A DNA stretch of 64,000 nt. It comes from Aurantiacibacter suaedae (GTDB lineage Bacteria; Pseudomonadota; Alphaproteobacteria; Sphingomonadales; Sphingomonadaceae). Under the pieces are notes generated by a model. The model did not search any database. It saw only the letters and a list, made by a program, of their open reading frames with translations, and was not told the DNA's origin. Each line of letters starts with the position of its first letter. Position 1 is the stretch's first letter. The translations under genes were made by a program, and so were the position numbers. This document shows, piece after piece, positions 38,509 to 48,213 of the stretch. The stretch is from positions 587,838 to 651,837 of the forward strand of contig NZ_SKCG01000003.1 of NCBI RefSeq assembly GCF_005434915.1, given 5' to 3'.

Positions 38509-38575
38509 TTGTTGCGCGAGGTCAAGGTAGGGGAGGGCCGGACCTGACAAGAGTGACGCCAAAGGAGATAGCCCC

Positions 38576-39391
38576 ATGCGTTCGCTGCTGCTTCACGCCC
38601 ACAACGATGCCGGTTTCGAGGCGCGGCTACAGGTCGCGCTCGATCTTGCGCGTGCTTTCGATGCCCACCTCACCGTGCTTCAGCCGATTGCCTTCAACGT
38701 TGCCTTACCGGGCGATGCCTTCGGCATTTTCGCCGCCGAGACAGCGACCTACGTGCGTGAGCAGGCGGCGGAGTTCCGCCAGAAGATCGAGCCGCGCTTG
38801 CAGGCGGAAGACGTGCGGTGGGACTGGGCCGACGCGGTCGGCATCGCCGAAGCCAGCCTGCTGGAATATGCGGCGCTGGCCGATCTGGCGATCATCGGCA
38901 CGGGGCCGATAGAGGGAGACGCAGTCGGCCTCTCGCCGCTGGCGGGCATTCTCGCGGTGCATTGCCGGGCGCCGATCCTGGTCGTCTCCGATGGCCGCAG
39001 CACAATGTTGCCCGGCGCTCCTGCGGTGGTGGCCTGGAACGGCTCGCTTGAAGCATCGCGTGCGTTGAAGGCGGCTTTGCCGCTGCTCAAGGCGGCCGAG
39101 TCGGTCACGCTCGTGTCCGTGACATCGCCTGCTGCTGCGGAGGCTGGCGAGCTTCCGGCGCTGGCGGGCGCACGCTATCTCGATCGGCATGGGGTGGCCT
39201 GCGAAGTGGTCGAAGTTCAGCAGGGCCAGCACAAGGTGGCCGAAGTGCTCAACGAAGTCGCGCAATCGCGCGGCGCGGGGCTGGTCGCCATGGGGGCCTA
39301 TGGCAAGCCCCGGATGATCGAGACGCTGTTCGGCGGAGTAACTGCCGGGATGCTGCGCGATCCGAAACTGCCGTTGCTGCTGGCCCATTAG
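38576..39391 (+). CDS. Universal stress protein with two UspA domains
   Basis: 271 residues, about twice a single Usp domain, in keeping with tandem UspA domains. The first domain is degenerate. The C-terminal half has the nucleotide-binding pattern G-x2-G-x9-G (MGAYGKPRMIETLFGGVT). A strong AAAGGAGA ribosome-binding site precedes the ATG. No signal peptide, so it is cytoplasmic. It probably binds ATP and helps stress survival; the specific role is unknown. Confidence 0.85.
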   Translation: MRSLLLHAHNDAGFEARLQVALDLARAFDAHLTVLQPIAFNVALPGDAFGIFAAETATYVREQAAEFRQKIEPRLQAEDVRWDWADAVGIAEASLLEYAALADLAIIGTGPIEGDAVGLSPLAGILAVHCRAPILVVSDGRSTMLPGAPAVVAWNGSLEASRALKAALPLLKAAESVTLVSVTSPAAAEAGELPALAGARYLDRHGVACEVVEVQQGQHKVAEVLNEVAQSRGAGLVAMGAYGKPRMIETLFGGVTAGMLRDPKLPLLLAH

Positions 39392-39420
39392 GTGGGCCTG
39401 CGGTGCCGGTAACGGCGCAA

Positions 39421-40329
39421 TCAGTCGAGCAGGCGCAACATGCCTTCTTGCGCCACACTGGCCACCAGCCGGCCATCGCGGGTGAATACCTCGCCCCGGC
39501 CGAACCCGCGCCCACGGCCTGACCACGGGCTTTCGGTGACGTAAAGCAGCCATTCGTCGACCGAGAAATCGTCGTGGAACCACAGCGCGTGGTCGAGACT
39601 GGCGCCTTTCACCTCGTTGCGCAGAAAGCTCTTCCCATGCGGCTGAAGCGCTGTGGCGAGCAGCTGGAAGTCCGAGACGAAGGCGAGCACCGCCCGGTGC
39701 AGCGCGGCGATCGGCGGTAGCGGTGCAACCACGCGGAACCACACGTGGGAAATCGGCTCTCGCGGTTTCGGGTGCAGCCAATCGCGTGGTTCGACCGAGC
39801 GGAAATCAATCGGCTGCGGCCGCATCAGCAGCGTCTTCAGCGTCGAGTCGGGCATCTGCTCGGCAGCGGCGCGGCCAAGCTTGGCGTCGGACACCAGCTC
39901 TTCGGGCGGAGGCACTTGCGGCATCTCGCGGAACTGGTGGCTGGCCCCGTCGCTCTGGCGCTGGAACGAGGCGACCAGATTGAGAATCGGCACCCCGTCC
40001 TGGCTCGCCACAACGCGGCGATTGGAAAAGCTGCGCCCGTCGAGATCGCGCTTGACCCGATATTCGATCGGCAGGTCATCGCTGCCGGGGCGCAGGAAGT
40101 AGGCGTGGAGCGAATGGACCTCGCGGTCATCCTCGATGGTGCGGCGCGCTGCGCTCAGCGCTTGGGCGATGGCCTGGCCGCCGAACACCCGGCCTGTTCC
40201 CAGCTCGCGACGCCGACCGATCCAGCGATCACCGCCGCGCGTTTCAAGATTAAGCAGCAGCACAAGGTCAGCGACCAACTGCTCTGGTGTGGGAGCGGAA
40301 GGGAAATCCTGCGGCATTGCTGGCGACAT
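39421..40329 (-). CDS. tesB: Acyl-CoA thioesterase II
   Basis: Double hot-dog acyl-CoA thioesterase. 302 residues from ATG 40329, close to the E. coli size of about 286. Signatures: GRVFGGQAIAQALSAAR near residue 50, HSLHAYFLRPG, and the C-terminal GEVFTRDGRLVASVAQEG, with Asp, Thr and Gln of the TesB active site in place. Start chosen 20 bases after the upstream stop; ATG 40317 is equally possible. It is last of the acetyltransferase-cupin-tesB run. Confidence 0.92.
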   Translation of the reverse strand: MSPAMPQDFPSAPTPEQLVADLVLLLNLETRGGDRWIGRRRELGTGRVFGGQAIAQALSAARRTIEDDREVHSLHAYFLRPGSDDLPIEYRVKRDLDGRSFSNRRVVASQDGVPILNLVASFQRQSDGASHQFREMPQVPPPEELVSDAKLGRAAAEQMPDSTLKTLLMRPQPIDFRSVEPRDWLHPKPREPISHVWFRVVAPLPPIAALHRAVLAFVSDFQLLATALQPHGKSFLRNEVKGASLDHALWFHDDFSVDEWLLYVTESPWSGRGRGFGRGEVFTRDGRLVASVAQEGMLRLLD

Positions 40330-40349
40330 GGCCCGCGCAAAGCGATCAG

Positions 40350-41216
40350 TCAAGAAATGCCCGGCATTCGGCGCAAAACCCGCCATGCCAGCGACTTGGC
40401 CCGGTTCTGCGCGGGCCACCGCCGGGGCGCCGACGGACGCAGCCCCATAGAGCGTAGCAACTTGTTCAAAGCGCGCGCATCCGATTCGGCGAAGCTCCAA
40501 TCGGAGCGCCAGGTGATCGAGAGCGACAGCGACACCGCGTTCAGATTGCGCACGAAATGCGGCGCCATCACCGGCACGAAAATCGCTTCTCCGCGGGCGA
40601 GGCGAAAGGTGTTGCTTGCGGAAAGGAAGCCCTCGTTCCAACGCAGCTCGCGCGGGCCGCCGGTGTGATAGGCCTCATGCACCTCGTCTGGGGCAAAGCG
40701 CGCGTCGCCTGCGGGAAAAACCGTCATCTCCTTGGTCCCGCGCAGTTGCAGCAGGATGTTGTGCTCGGGATCGAAGTGATAGGGCGTCACCGCATTGGCG
40801 CTCGACACGAAGATAAAGCCCTGCCGTTTGAGCATCTTGCCTGTGCGCTGGCGGATCGACGCTTCGATCTCGTCCAGCAAGTCGTTCAGCAGCTCGGCAT
40901 AGGCTGGAACCTGCTCGATGTTCTTGAGCACGGCCCAACTGTTGGCGGTTTCGATGTTGCGGATCGTCTCGCCGATCGAAAGCCCGGTCGCGCCGGGCTT
41001 GCCGTCTACGCCGAGCGGAAGGTCGCCGCGGTTATATTCGATGCTGTGCTCGGGCAGCGCTTCGGCCATCCGGGCCAGCGCCTCAAGCTCCAGCAGCGGG
41101 TGCTGGCCGAGCGTATGTTCAAGTTTGTGCGGGCCTTCTGGATAGGAGGCGGAAAAGTTCGCCCGCGCCCGCGGCGGGAAGACCTTGTGAGTGGCGGTGA
41201 CGGATCGGTCGGTCAT
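40350..41216 (-). CDS. Cupin-like (JmjC-like) dioxygenase-fold protein
   Basis: 288 residues of the cupin-like (Cupin_8) group of Fe(II)/2-oxoglutarate-type proteins. A metal-binding HxD motif is YHFDPEHN near residue 150, and a distal His in VMAPHFVRNL near 219 completes a 2-His-1-carboxylate pattern. It is four bases overlapped with the CelD-like gene and 20 bases before tesB. No substrate or target protein can be predicted; some relatives hydroxylate amino acid residues. Confidence 0.72.
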   Translation of the reverse strand: MTDRSVTATHKVFPPRARANFSASYPEGPHKLEHTLGQHPLLELEALARMAEALPEHSIEYNRGDLPLGVDGKPGATGLSIGETIRNIETANSWAVLKNIEQVPAYAELLNDLLDEIEASIRQRTGKMLKRQGFIFVSSANAVTPYHFDPEHNILLQLRGTKEMTVFPAGDARFAPDEVHEAYHTGGPRELRWNEGFLSASNTFRLARGEAIFVPVMAPHFVRNLNAVSLSLSITWRSDWSFAESDARALNKLLRSMGLRPSAPRRWPAQNRAKSLAWRVLRRMPGIS

Positions 41217-42382
41217 GCAATGCCTCTGGGCGCGCGGCCTGTTTCCAAGTGGTTGAGACAGGCGAACAGGGCGCGCCGCGCGCTGCCGCCGATGGCGATG
41301 GAGTGATGCGCGATCCGGCGCCGTTCGCGCCAGAAGTGGTCGATCATCGGGTGGTCGGCCCCAGCGCAGCTGTCGATCCAGCCGATGCCCTCGCGCTCCA
41401 CCAGCGCCAGCGCCTCGCGCTGCAACAGCACACCGGGCGAAAAGCGAGCGTAGTCTTCGGCAAAGGCCGTCTTGTACGAGAAAGCGCCGGGCGGGGCGGT
41501 AAAGGTGGCGAGCATGGCGATGGGTTTTCCATCGACCCGGATTGCGAGCCGTTCGAGCCGGGCGAGCGCGGCGGCCTCTGCCAAGGCCTCGCGGAACAGC
41601 GCGGCCGTGGGGCGGGCGCTGGCGAGGGCCGAGGCGGCGCGGCCCTTCCAGCCGGAGGCTTCGAGCGTGAGAAACTCCTCGGTCCAGCTAGCGATGTTTT
41701 CCGCGCCTTCGCACCGGTCGACAGACAGCGCGCCTTCTTCGCCAAGTCGGCGATGCTGGCGGCGCAATTCCTTGCGCTTCTTGGTCGAAAGCGAGGCTTC
41801 GAGATAGTCCTCGGCGGAAAGCTCAGTGGCGAGCAGGGCGCGTTCTGTCTCCAGCACGGTGCCTGCGGGCCGGGGGTGAGCGGTCAGTTCGGCAGCGAGA
41901 GCGTGATGAACCGGGCCATTGGTGCCCATTTGCGGTAGATGCGCGAACAGTGCGAACAGGGCGTGGCGGTCAAGCCAGCGGAGCAGCGCGTGCCAGAATG
42001 CCTGTTCGAAGCCGCGCGCGATCAGCGGTTGGCCTAAGAAGGTGTTCTCATGGCACCACACCCGCCAGTGCGGCAGCGGCTTGCTGTAGTAATATGGTTC
42101 CCACCTGAGCGGGATCACCCCCAACCACCGGCCCGATGCCTCCAGCACGGCCAGCCGCACGCTGCCGTGCGGATCGAGCGCGCGCAGCGAGGGGAGCAAA
42201 TACCAGCTTTCGAAAAACGGATTGGGCTCGCTGGCGGTTTTGGCGAGGGCATCCCAGGCGCGAATGTCCGCCGCATTGTCGCGTTTGCGCCAGTCGCCCG
42301 CCCACAGGCGTGCACCTTCGCCAGCGGGGAAGACGCCGGTGTGTGTGGCGGGCAATGCGTTCAAGGGTCCGGCCTTGTGCAA
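41213..42382 (-). CDS. CelD/BcsL-like GNAT acetyltransferase
   Basis: 389 residues with the N-terminal and C-terminal GNAT lobes of the Acetyltransf_6 family first named from cellulose synthesis CelD. Blocks include ASEPNPFFESWYLLPSL, YLEASLSTKKRKELRRQHRR and FSPGVLLQREALALVEREGI. No cellulose synthase genes are nearby, so the name does not imply cellulose. It overlaps the cupin-like gene by four bases. Its acyl acceptor is unknown. Confidence 0.82.
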   Translation of the reverse strand: MHKAGPLNALPATHTGVFPAGEGARLWAGDWRKRDNAADIRAWDALAKTASEPNPFFESWYLLPSLRALDPHGSVRLAVLEASGRWLGVIPLRWEPYYYSKPLPHWRVWCHENTFLGQPLIARGFEQAFWHALLRWLDRHALFALFAHLPQMGTNGPVHHALAAELTAHPRPAGTVLETERALLATELSAEDYLEASLSTKKRKELRRQHRRLGEEGALSVDRCEGAENIASWTEEFLTLEASGWKGRAASALASARPTAALFREALAEAAALARLERLAIRVDGKPIAMLATFTAPPGAFSYKTAFAEDYARFSPGVLLQREALALVEREGIGWIDSCAGADHPMIDHFWRERRRIAHHSIAIGGSARRALFACLNHLETGRAPRGIA

Positions 42383-42479
42383 ATGCTTGGGTCAACCTTC
42401 GTGCCGATGCAGCCCCTCTGCACCGACTTATGTTATAACCCACTGGCCGCCAAGGAACAGTTAATCGCATGAAATGAGT

Positions 42480-42525
42480 GAGGCCCGCCCGCAGCTTCTC
42501 GCGGCCGAGACTGCAGGCGGGCCTC
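42480..42525. terminator. Long hairpin after hppA
   Basis: Stem of 14 pairs with one mismatch (42480-42494 with 42511-42525), loop of 16 bases. It lies 29 bases beyond the hppA stop on its coding strand, so it is a plausible terminator or RNA-end protector, although no clear T run follows. Confidence 0.6.
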
Positions 42526-42553
42526 GTGCGACCCTCCGATTTTGGAGTGGGCC

Positions 42554-44704
42554 TTATCCGGCGAGTGCGGCCAGCAGCAGCAGCGCCACGATATTGGTGA
42601 TCTTGATCATCGGATTGACGGCCGGGCCGGCGGTGTCCTTGTAGGGATCGCCGACCGTGTCCCCCGTCACTGCGGCGTGATGCGCGTCGGAGCCTTTGCC
42701 GCCGTGGTTGCCGTCCTCGATATATTTCTTGGCGTTATCCCATGCGCCGCCACCGGCGGTCATCGAAAGTGCCACGAACAGCCCGCCCACGATCACGCCA
42801 AGCAACAGCGCGCCAAGCGCAGCAAAGCCGTTCTGCTGGCCCGCCACCAGCGTGATCACGAAATAGACCACGATCGGCGCCAGCACCGGCAACAGCGAGG
42901 GCACGATCATCTCCTTGATCGCGGCCTTGGTGACGAGATCGACCGTGCGCGCATAATTGGGCTTGGAGGTGCCCGCCATGATGCCCGGATCGCCTGCGAA
43001 CTGATCGCGCACGTCCTTCACCACGTCGCCCGCGGCGCGGCCCACGGCGGTCATTCCCATGGCGCCGAACAGATAGGGCAGCAACGCTCCGAGCAGCAGG
43101 CCGACGATCACGTAAGGGTTCTCAAGGCTGAAATCGACGTCCAGCGTGGGGAAGAACTCCGCGAGATCGGCGGTGTAAGCGGCAAACAGCACCAACGCGG
43201 CCAGACCTGCCGAACCGATGGCATAACCCTTGGTCACGGCCTTGGTGGTGTTGCCCACCGCGTCGAGCAAATCGGTCTTCTCGCGAACAGACTCGTCGAG
43301 GCCCGCCATTTCGGCAATGCCGCCTGCATTGTCGGTCACAGGGCCATAGGCATCGAGCGCCACGACCATGCCCGCCAGCGCCAGCATCGCGGTAGCCGAA
43401 TAGGCGATGCCCATAAGTCCGGCGAACTGATAAGCGATGATGATGCCCGCCACGATCACGATTGTCGGCAGGGCAGTGGCCTCAAGCGAGATCGCCAGCC
43501 CCTGGATCACATTGGTGCCGTGCCCCGTTTCCGAAGCCTTGGCGATCGAGCGTACCGGGCGATAGTTGGTGCCGGTGTAATACTCGGTGATCCAGATGAT
43601 CAGGCCGGTGATGGCAAGGCCCAGCAGCGAGCAATAGAACAGGTCCCATCCGGTAAAGGCCGCGACCTGTTCGGACAGGCCTTCCTCGGCCAGCGGTGCG
43701 CCGGGGTCGACGCCGCTAACCGCGCCGCCGATCACGGTGTCGATGCCGATGGCATAGTCGGTCGCGAACCAGATCGCCGGGATCGCCAGCACCGCCGAGA
43801 CGAGGAAGCCCTTGTACATCGCCCCCATCACGTTGGTGCCGCCACCCAGCCGCACGAAATAGGTGCCGATGATCGAGGTGACGATGCACGCACCGCCGAT
43901 CAGCAGCGGCAGCGCCATCAGCGGGGCGAGCACGTCACCCGCCGATTTCAGCAGCAGCGCGGTCAGCACCATAGTGGCGCCCACGGTGACGACATAGGTT
44001 TCGAACAGGTCGGCGGCCATGCCCGCGCAGTCACCCACGTTGTCGCCCACGTTGTCGGCGATGACGGCAGGGTTGCGCGGATCGTCTTCGGGAATGCCTG
44101 CCTCGACCTTGCCGACGAGGTCAGCGCCGACGTCGGCAGCCTTGGTGAAGATACCGCCGCCGAGCCGCGCGAAGATCGAGATCAGCGAAGCACCGAAGGC
44201 GAGGCCGACAAGGCCATCGACCACGGTGCGGTCAGCGCCGCCCACGCCATGCCCGGCGATGGCGGTGAGGTAGTAGTAGAAACCGGCTATCGCCAGCAGG
44301 GCAAGGCCCGCCACCAGCAGCCCGGTGATCGCGCCCGAACGGAAGGCGAGGGTGAGCCCCTGTTGCAGGCCCTTCTCGGCAGCGGCAGCGGTGCGCACAT
44401 TGGCGCGAACCGAAATCACCATGCCGGTGTAGCCCGCCACGCCCGAAAGGATCGCGCCAAGCACGAAGCCTGTGGCAGGCACGAAGCCGAGGAAAAGGGC
44501 TACCAGCACGGCGACGACCACGCCGACAATGGCGATGGTGGTATACTGGCGTTTCAGATAGGCCTGCGCGCCTTCCTGAATGGCCGCGGCGATTTCCTGC
44601 ATTTTGGCGTTGCCGGCATCAGAGCCGAGAACCTGGCGACTGGTCACGAAGCCGTAAACAACGGCGAGCAGCCCCAGGATGATAGCGACAAGTGTAAGGT
44701 CCAT
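42554..44704 (-). CDS. hppA: H+-translocating membrane pyrophosphatase (K+-independent type)
   Basis: Couples pyrophosphate hydrolysis to proton pumping across the inner membrane. 716 residues with about 16 hydrophobic segments. The pyrophosphate-binding region [20 protein letters not shown] and [18 protein letters not shown] are complete. [14 protein letters not shown] has Lys where K+-dependent enzymes have Ala, placing it in the K+-independent class. It can recover energy from biosynthetic pyrophosphate. Two unusual features of the leader are a CCCGG/CCGGG hairpin near 44730-44752 and a 117-base gap to thiL. Confidence 0.96.
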   Translation of the reverse strand: MDLTLVAIILGLLAVVYGFVTSRQVLGSDAGNAKMQEIAAAIQEGAQAYLKRQYTTIAIVGVVVAVLVALFLGFVPATGFVLGAILSGVAGYTGMVISVRANVRTAAAAEKGLQQGLTLAFRSGAITGLLVAGLALLAIAGFYYYLTAIAGHGVGGADRTVVDGLVGLAFGASLISIFARLGGGIFTKAADVGADLVGKVEAGIPEDDPRNPAVIADNVGDNVGDCAGMAADLFETYVVTVGATMVLTALLLKSAGDVLAPLMALPLLIGGACIVTSIIGTYFVRLGGGTNVMGAMYKGFLVSAVLAIPAIWFATDYAIGIDTVIGGAVSGVDPGAPLAEEGLSEQVAAFTGWDLFYCSLLGLAITGLIIWITEYYTGTNYRPVRSIAKASETGHGTNVIQGLAISLEATALPTIVIVAGIIIAYQFAGLMGIAYSATAMLALAGMVVALDAYGPVTDNAGGIAEMAGLDESVREKTDLLDAVGNTTKAVTKGYAIGSAGLAALVLFAAYTADLAEFFPTLDVDFSLENPYVIVGLLLGALLPYLFGAMGMTAVGRAAGDVVKDVRDQFAGDPGIMAGTSKPNYARTVDLVTKAAIKEMIVPSLLPVLAPIVVYFVITLVAGQQNGFAALGALLLGVIVGGLFVALSMTAGGGAWDNAKKYIEDGNHGGKGSDAHHAAVTGDTVGDPYKDTAGPAVNPMIKITNIVALLLLAALAG

Positions 44705-44820
44705 AGCCCAACTGTCCTCTTCCCATGTGAACGCGGCCCGGTATTTTTCCGGGTCCGCAAGTGCTTATGGCTAACACATGTTCATCTTTGAGCAAGGTGC
44801 CTTGACACTTAGGCTGCGAA

Positions 44821-45687
44821 TCAATGGCTGTAGCCGAGCCCTGCGGCATTAAGCACCGGCTCGCTATCGAGGAACATCGGCGCAGAGCCGCGCGGCTCCA
44901 CGGTGCCGATGCGCGCGGCGGGGCAGGGCGGCTCGGTGTCCTCGGGCAGGGCGGCAAGCAGGGCATAATCGTCGCCCCACGTGAGGCATTCGAGACGTCG
45001 CTCGGGCGCGGCGACGGGCACTTGTGCGCCTTCGATGGCGAGCGTGACCTGCGATGCCTCGGCCATGCGGAAGGCATCGAGCAGAAGGCCGTCGGATACG
45101 TCCATCATCGCGTGGGCGAGAGGGGCAAGCGCGCGGCCTTCCTTGATGAGGGCTGTCGGGCGCGAATAGGCGCTGTGGTCGCCCCCTGTGCCATCGCGCA
45201 GCGCCTCGAACCCGAGCATCGCCGCGCCGACTTCGCCGACCAGCCACAGCCCGTCGCCCGGCTGCGCGTCGCTGCGCGAGGGGACGGGCGTACAGGTCGC
45301 CCGTCCGATGGCGGTGAGGCCGTGGGTGCGCGTTCCATTGCCCGCAACCGTATCGCCGCCAAGCAGCGGCACGTCGTAATGCGCGAGCACCTTGGCGAGG
45401 CCAGTCACGAAGCGCTCGTCGTCGCGGCCGAGCATATGGCCGATGAGGACGCCCACTGGCTCGGCCCCCTTGGCGGCAAGGTCGGAAAGGTTGGTGGTGA
45501 CGAGCTTCCACGCGACATCGGCCATATCGGCTTGCGGCAAATAGTGCGTGCCTTCGACCAGCATGTCGTGCGTGAGGATCAGCGTTTCGCTGCCGAGGTC
45601 GAGCACCGCGCAGTCATCAGCCAGCCCGCGCGCGGCGGGGTGCGTGGGGAGCAGGCGCAAGGCTTCGATGAAGGCGGATTCGTGCAA
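44821..45687 (-). CDS. thiL: Thiamine-monophosphate kinase
   Basis: Phosphorylates TMP to the active cofactor TPP. 288 residues. The ATP-binding and metal ligands appear in LADDCAVLDLGSETLILTHD and AKGAEPVGVLIG; GGDTVAGNGTRTHGLTAIG and DVSDGLLLDAF are also conserved. It is downstream of nusB on the same strand, the usual nusB-thiL order, but separated by a palindromic repeat region. Confidence 0.94.
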   Translation of the reverse strand: MHESAFIEALRLLPTHPAARGLADDCAVLDLGSETLILTHDMLVEGTHYLPQADMADVAWKLVTTNLSDLAAKGAEPVGVLIGHMLGRDDERFVTGLAKVLAHYDVPLLGGDTVAGNGTRTHGLTAIGRATCTPVPSRSDAQPGDGLWLVGEVGAAMLGFEALRDGTGGDHSAYSRPTALIKEGRALAPLAHAMMDVSDGLLLDAFRMAEASQVTLAIEGAQVPVAAPERRLECLTWGDDYALLAALPEDTEPPCPAARIGTVEPRGSAPMFLDSEPVLNAAGLGYSH

Positions 45688-45697
45688 TTTGTACCTT

Positions 45698-45785
45698 TCG
45701 TCATCCCGGACTCGATCCGGGATCAGGTTTTCACTTCTCCGACATCAAACCCAAGCCCTGCCCCGGAACAAGGCCGGGGTGACAG
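45698..45785. repeat. Palindromic intergenic repeat between nusB and thiL
   Basis: Two hairpins: ATCCCGG/CCGGGAT (45703-45709 with 45717-45723) and CCCCGG/CCGGGG (45761-45766 with 45774-45779). The sequence GTCATCCCGGACTCGATCC style is typical of dispersed intergenic elements in alphaproteobacterial genomes. It could attenuate transcription into thiL. Confidence 0.65.
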
Positions 45786-45789
45786 CTGA

Positions 45790-46242
45790 TCAGCTGCGCA
45801 CCTCTTTCGCTACGGCGTCAAGCACGCCGTTCACGAACTTCGCCTCGCGGTCGTCGAAGAAAGCCTTGGCCACATCGACATATTCGCTGATCGCGGTGCC
45901 GGTGGAGATGTCCGCCCGGGCGACAAGCTCATAGGCCCCGCAGCGCAGGATTTGCAGCATGGTCTTGTCGAGCCGCGCCAAGGTCCAGCCCTCGGCAAGC
46001 TTGCTCACCAGCAGCGCGTCGATCTCTTCCTCGCGCGCGGCATAGCCGCTCACCACATCGTCGAAGAACGGCACATCGGCCTCGGCGTACTGATCGTCCT
46101 CGATCTCCTTGCCGAGCCGGTGCTGGTGGAATTCGTCCAGCAGGCGGTGGAGCTGAGTGCCTTCCATCTGGCGCTGGTAAAGCGCCTGAACGGCAGCCAG
46201 GCGCGCGGCTGAACGCGTGCTCGAACGTTTGGATTTGCTCAT
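45790..46242 (-). CDS. nusB: Transcription antitermination factor NusB
   Basis: Binds boxA RNA with ribosomal protein S10 in rRNA antitermination. 150 residues. ARLAAVQALYQRQM at the N-terminus and ILRCGAYELVARADISTGTA with NEYVDVAKAFFDD-type sequence are diagnostic. A charged basic N-terminal extension of about 12 residues precedes the core. The start overlaps the hisD stop by one base (TAATG). Confidence 0.94.
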   Translation of the reverse strand: MSKSKRSSTRSAARLAAVQALYQRQMEGTQLHRLLDEFHQHRLGKEIEDDQYAEADVPFFDDVVSGYAAREEEIDALLVSKLAEGWTLARLDKTMLQILRCGAYELVARADISTGTAISEYVDVAKAFFDDREAKFVNGVLDAVAKEVRS

Positions 46243-47519
46243 TATAAACGGACCTTTACGCTTTCGCCATGGGCCGGAAGGCCCTCGATTTCGGCGAGCG
46301 TCACGGCGGCGGGGCCGATCGCGCCAAGCGCCTCTTCGTTCAGCGAAATGAAGCTCGTGCGCTTCATGAAATCGAGTACTGACAAGCCGCTGGCGAAGCG
46401 CGCGCGGCGGCCGGTCGGCAGCACATGGTTCGGCCCGGCGACATAGTCCCCGATGGCCTCGGGGGTGTGGCGGCCAAGGAACACGCTGCCTGCATGGCGC
46501 AGGTTATCGAAAATAACTTCGGGATCGTCGGTGCTGATCTCGACATGCTCGGCGGCAAGGCGGTTCGCGAGCGCCGGGGCCTCGGCGGCAAGATCGCTCG
46601 CGACGATTACCACGCCATAGTTGCCCCAGCTCAGCCGCGCCCGCTCACCCGTGGCGAGCTTGCCCAGCAACACTTCGACCTCGGCCTCAACCTTGTCGGC
46701 AAAGCCGCTATCGTCGGTGATAAGGATCGATTGCGAGACGGGATCGTGTTCCGCCTGGCTCAGCAAGTCGGCGGCGATCCAGGCAGGGTTGGACCTGCCA
46801 TCGGCAATCACCAGAATTTCGCTGGGCCCGGCCACCATGTCGATGCCGACCACGCCATAAAGTTGGCGCTTGGCCTCGGCGACCCAGGCGTTGCCGGGGC
46901 CTGTAATCACGTCAACGCGGGAGATGGTGTCGGTGCCATAGGCGAGCGCGGCAATCGCCTGCGCGCCGCCGATCCGCCACACCTCGTCGACCTCGCACAG
47001 GTGCGCCGCGGCCAGCACCAGCGGGTTGGCCACGCCATCGGGTGTGGGGGTGGCGACGACCACCCGCTCGACCCCCGCGACCTTGGCGGGAATCGCGTTC
47101 ATCAGCAGGCTGGATGGATAGGCTGCATTGCCGCCCGGAACATAGAGCCCCGCCGCATCGACCGCGCTCCAGCGCGCGCCAAGCCGAACGCCCGCTTCGT
47201 CGCGATAGTCCCGATCTTCGGGCAGTTGCGCCTTGTGGTAAGCGCGGATGCGGTCCGCCGCGAGTGTAAGCGCGTCGCGCGCCTCCGGGGCGAGCGCGGC
47301 AAAGGCCGCTTCGCAGTCGGCGGCGGGAATGCGCCAGTCGAGCTGGTGGCGGTCGTAAGTTTCGGTCAGCTCGCGCACCGCCGCGTCGCCGCGCTGGCGC
47401 ACATCGGCGAGAATCTGTGCGACCTTGTCCGACACGCCCGCATCGCTTTCACGCCGGTCATCGACGATGGCGGCGAACTTCCCCTCGAAATCGGGATCGC
47501 TGGTGGAAAGTCGCTGCAT
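46242..47519 (-). CDS. hisD: Histidinol dehydrogenase
   Basis: Two-step NAD+-dependent oxidation of L-histidinol to L-histidine. 425 residues. Visible blocks are YVPGGNAAYPSSLLMNAIPA, RIGGAQAIAALAYGTDTI, DMVAGPSEILVIAD and GPNHVLPTGRRARFASGLSV, with the usual Zn-binding Gln/His/Asp set. It overlaps hisG and nusB by one base at each end, forming a hisG-hisD-nusB translational chain. Confidence 0.97.
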   Translation of the reverse strand: MQRLSTSDPDFEGKFAAIVDDRRESDAGVSDKVAQILADVRQRGDAAVRELTETYDRHQLDWRIPAADCEAAFAALAPEARDALTLAADRIRAYHKAQLPEDRDYRDEAGVRLGARWSAVDAAGLYVPGGNAAYPSSLLMNAIPAKVAGVERVVVATPTPDGVANPLVLAAAHLCEVDEVWRIGGAQAIAALAYGTDTISRVDVITGPGNAWVAEAKRQLYGVVGIDMVAGPSEILVIADGRSNPAWIAADLLSQAEHDPVSQSILITDDSGFADKVEAEVEVLLGKLATGERARLSWGNYGVVIVASDLAAEAPALANRLAAEHVEISTDDPEVIFDNLRHAGSVFLGRHTPEAIGDYVAGPNHVLPTGRRARFASGLSVLDFMKRTSFISLNEEALGAIGPAAVTLAEIEGLPAHGESVKVRL

Positions 47520-48169
47520 CAGCTTTCCGCAGCCACCTTGCGGAACCGCTCAACCAGTTCGCTCACGCGCGGGTCGGTCTTCAGCGCGGCGCGGTTGACG
47601 ATCAGGCGCGCCGAAATCTGCATGATCGTTTCTTTCTCGACCAGTCCGTTCGACTTCAGCGTGCTGCCGGTGGAGACCAGATCGACGATCCGGCCCGCAA
47701 GCCCCAGCGAAGGCGCCAGTTCCATCGCGCCGTTCAGCTTCACGCACTCAGCCTGCACGCCCTGCTGCTCGAACCAGCGGCTGGTGATGTTAGGATACTT
47801 GGTCGCCACGCGCATGTGGCTGGCGATGCCGGCGGAATAGTCGTTCGCCTCAGCCGGCTCTGCCACCGAGAGGCGGCAGGCCCCGATGCCGAGATCGACC
47901 GGGGCATAAAGCTCCGAATAGTCAAACTCCTCGATCACGTCGGAGCCGACAATGCCCACCTGCGCCGCGCCGAAGGCCACGAAGGTCGCCACGTCGAAAG
48001 CGCGCACGCGGATGATGCGCATGGCGCCATCTTCGCTGGCAAAACTCAGCGAGCGGTCCATCTTGTCGTGGAAGGCGCTTTCAGGCACGACGCCGCCGCG
48101 CGCCATCACAGGCAAGGCCTCGTCGAGAATACGCCCCTTGGGCACGGCAAATGTCAGCGGCTGGGTCAT
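47519..48169 (-). CDS. hisG: ATP phosphoribosyltransferase, short form
   Basis: First enzyme of histidine synthesis. 216 residues, the short HisG(S) form, which in characterised cases needs the HisZ regulatory subunit; hisZ is not in the window. [36 protein letters not shown] and [14 protein letters not shown] (PRPP-binding loop) are typical. Start at 48169 is preferred over the frame extension to 48220, which lacks family sequence. Its 1-base overlap with hisD is consistent with an operon. Confidence 0.96.
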   Translation of the reverse strand: MTQPLTFAVPKGRILDEALPVMARGGVVPESAFHDKMDRSLSFASEDGAMRIIRVRAFDVATFVAFGAAQVGIVGSDVIEEFDYSELYAPVDLGIGACRLSVAEPAEANDYSAGIASHMRVATKYPNITSRWFEQQGVQAECVKLNGAMELAPSLGLAGRIVDLVSTGSTLKSNGLVEKETIMQISARLIVNRAALKTDPRVSELVERFRKVAAES

Positions 48170-48213
48170 GGGCGCGCGATGTAGGGACAGCCAGGCGAAA
48201 GGGCAATCCACCA

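Noticed and set aside
36514..38577. 687-codon open frame antisense to uvrC
   Set aside because: The plus strand encodes a complete UvrC with all domains. The antisense frame is rich in His, Arg and Ala without recognisable motifs, an effect of high GC.
41213..42382. CelD-like gene taken as evidence of a cellulose synthesis cluster
   Set aside because: No bcsA, bcsB or related gene is nearby; the family is broader than cellulose synthesis.
42542..44791. 749-codon open frame antisense to hppA
   Set aside because: hppA is unmistakable on the minus strand. The antisense frame is His/Arg/Asp-rich with no family similarity.
44764..44810. TTGACA-like sequence near 44800 as a promoter
   Set aside because: It points toward the plus strand, where no gene starts, because thiL and hppA are both on the minus strand.
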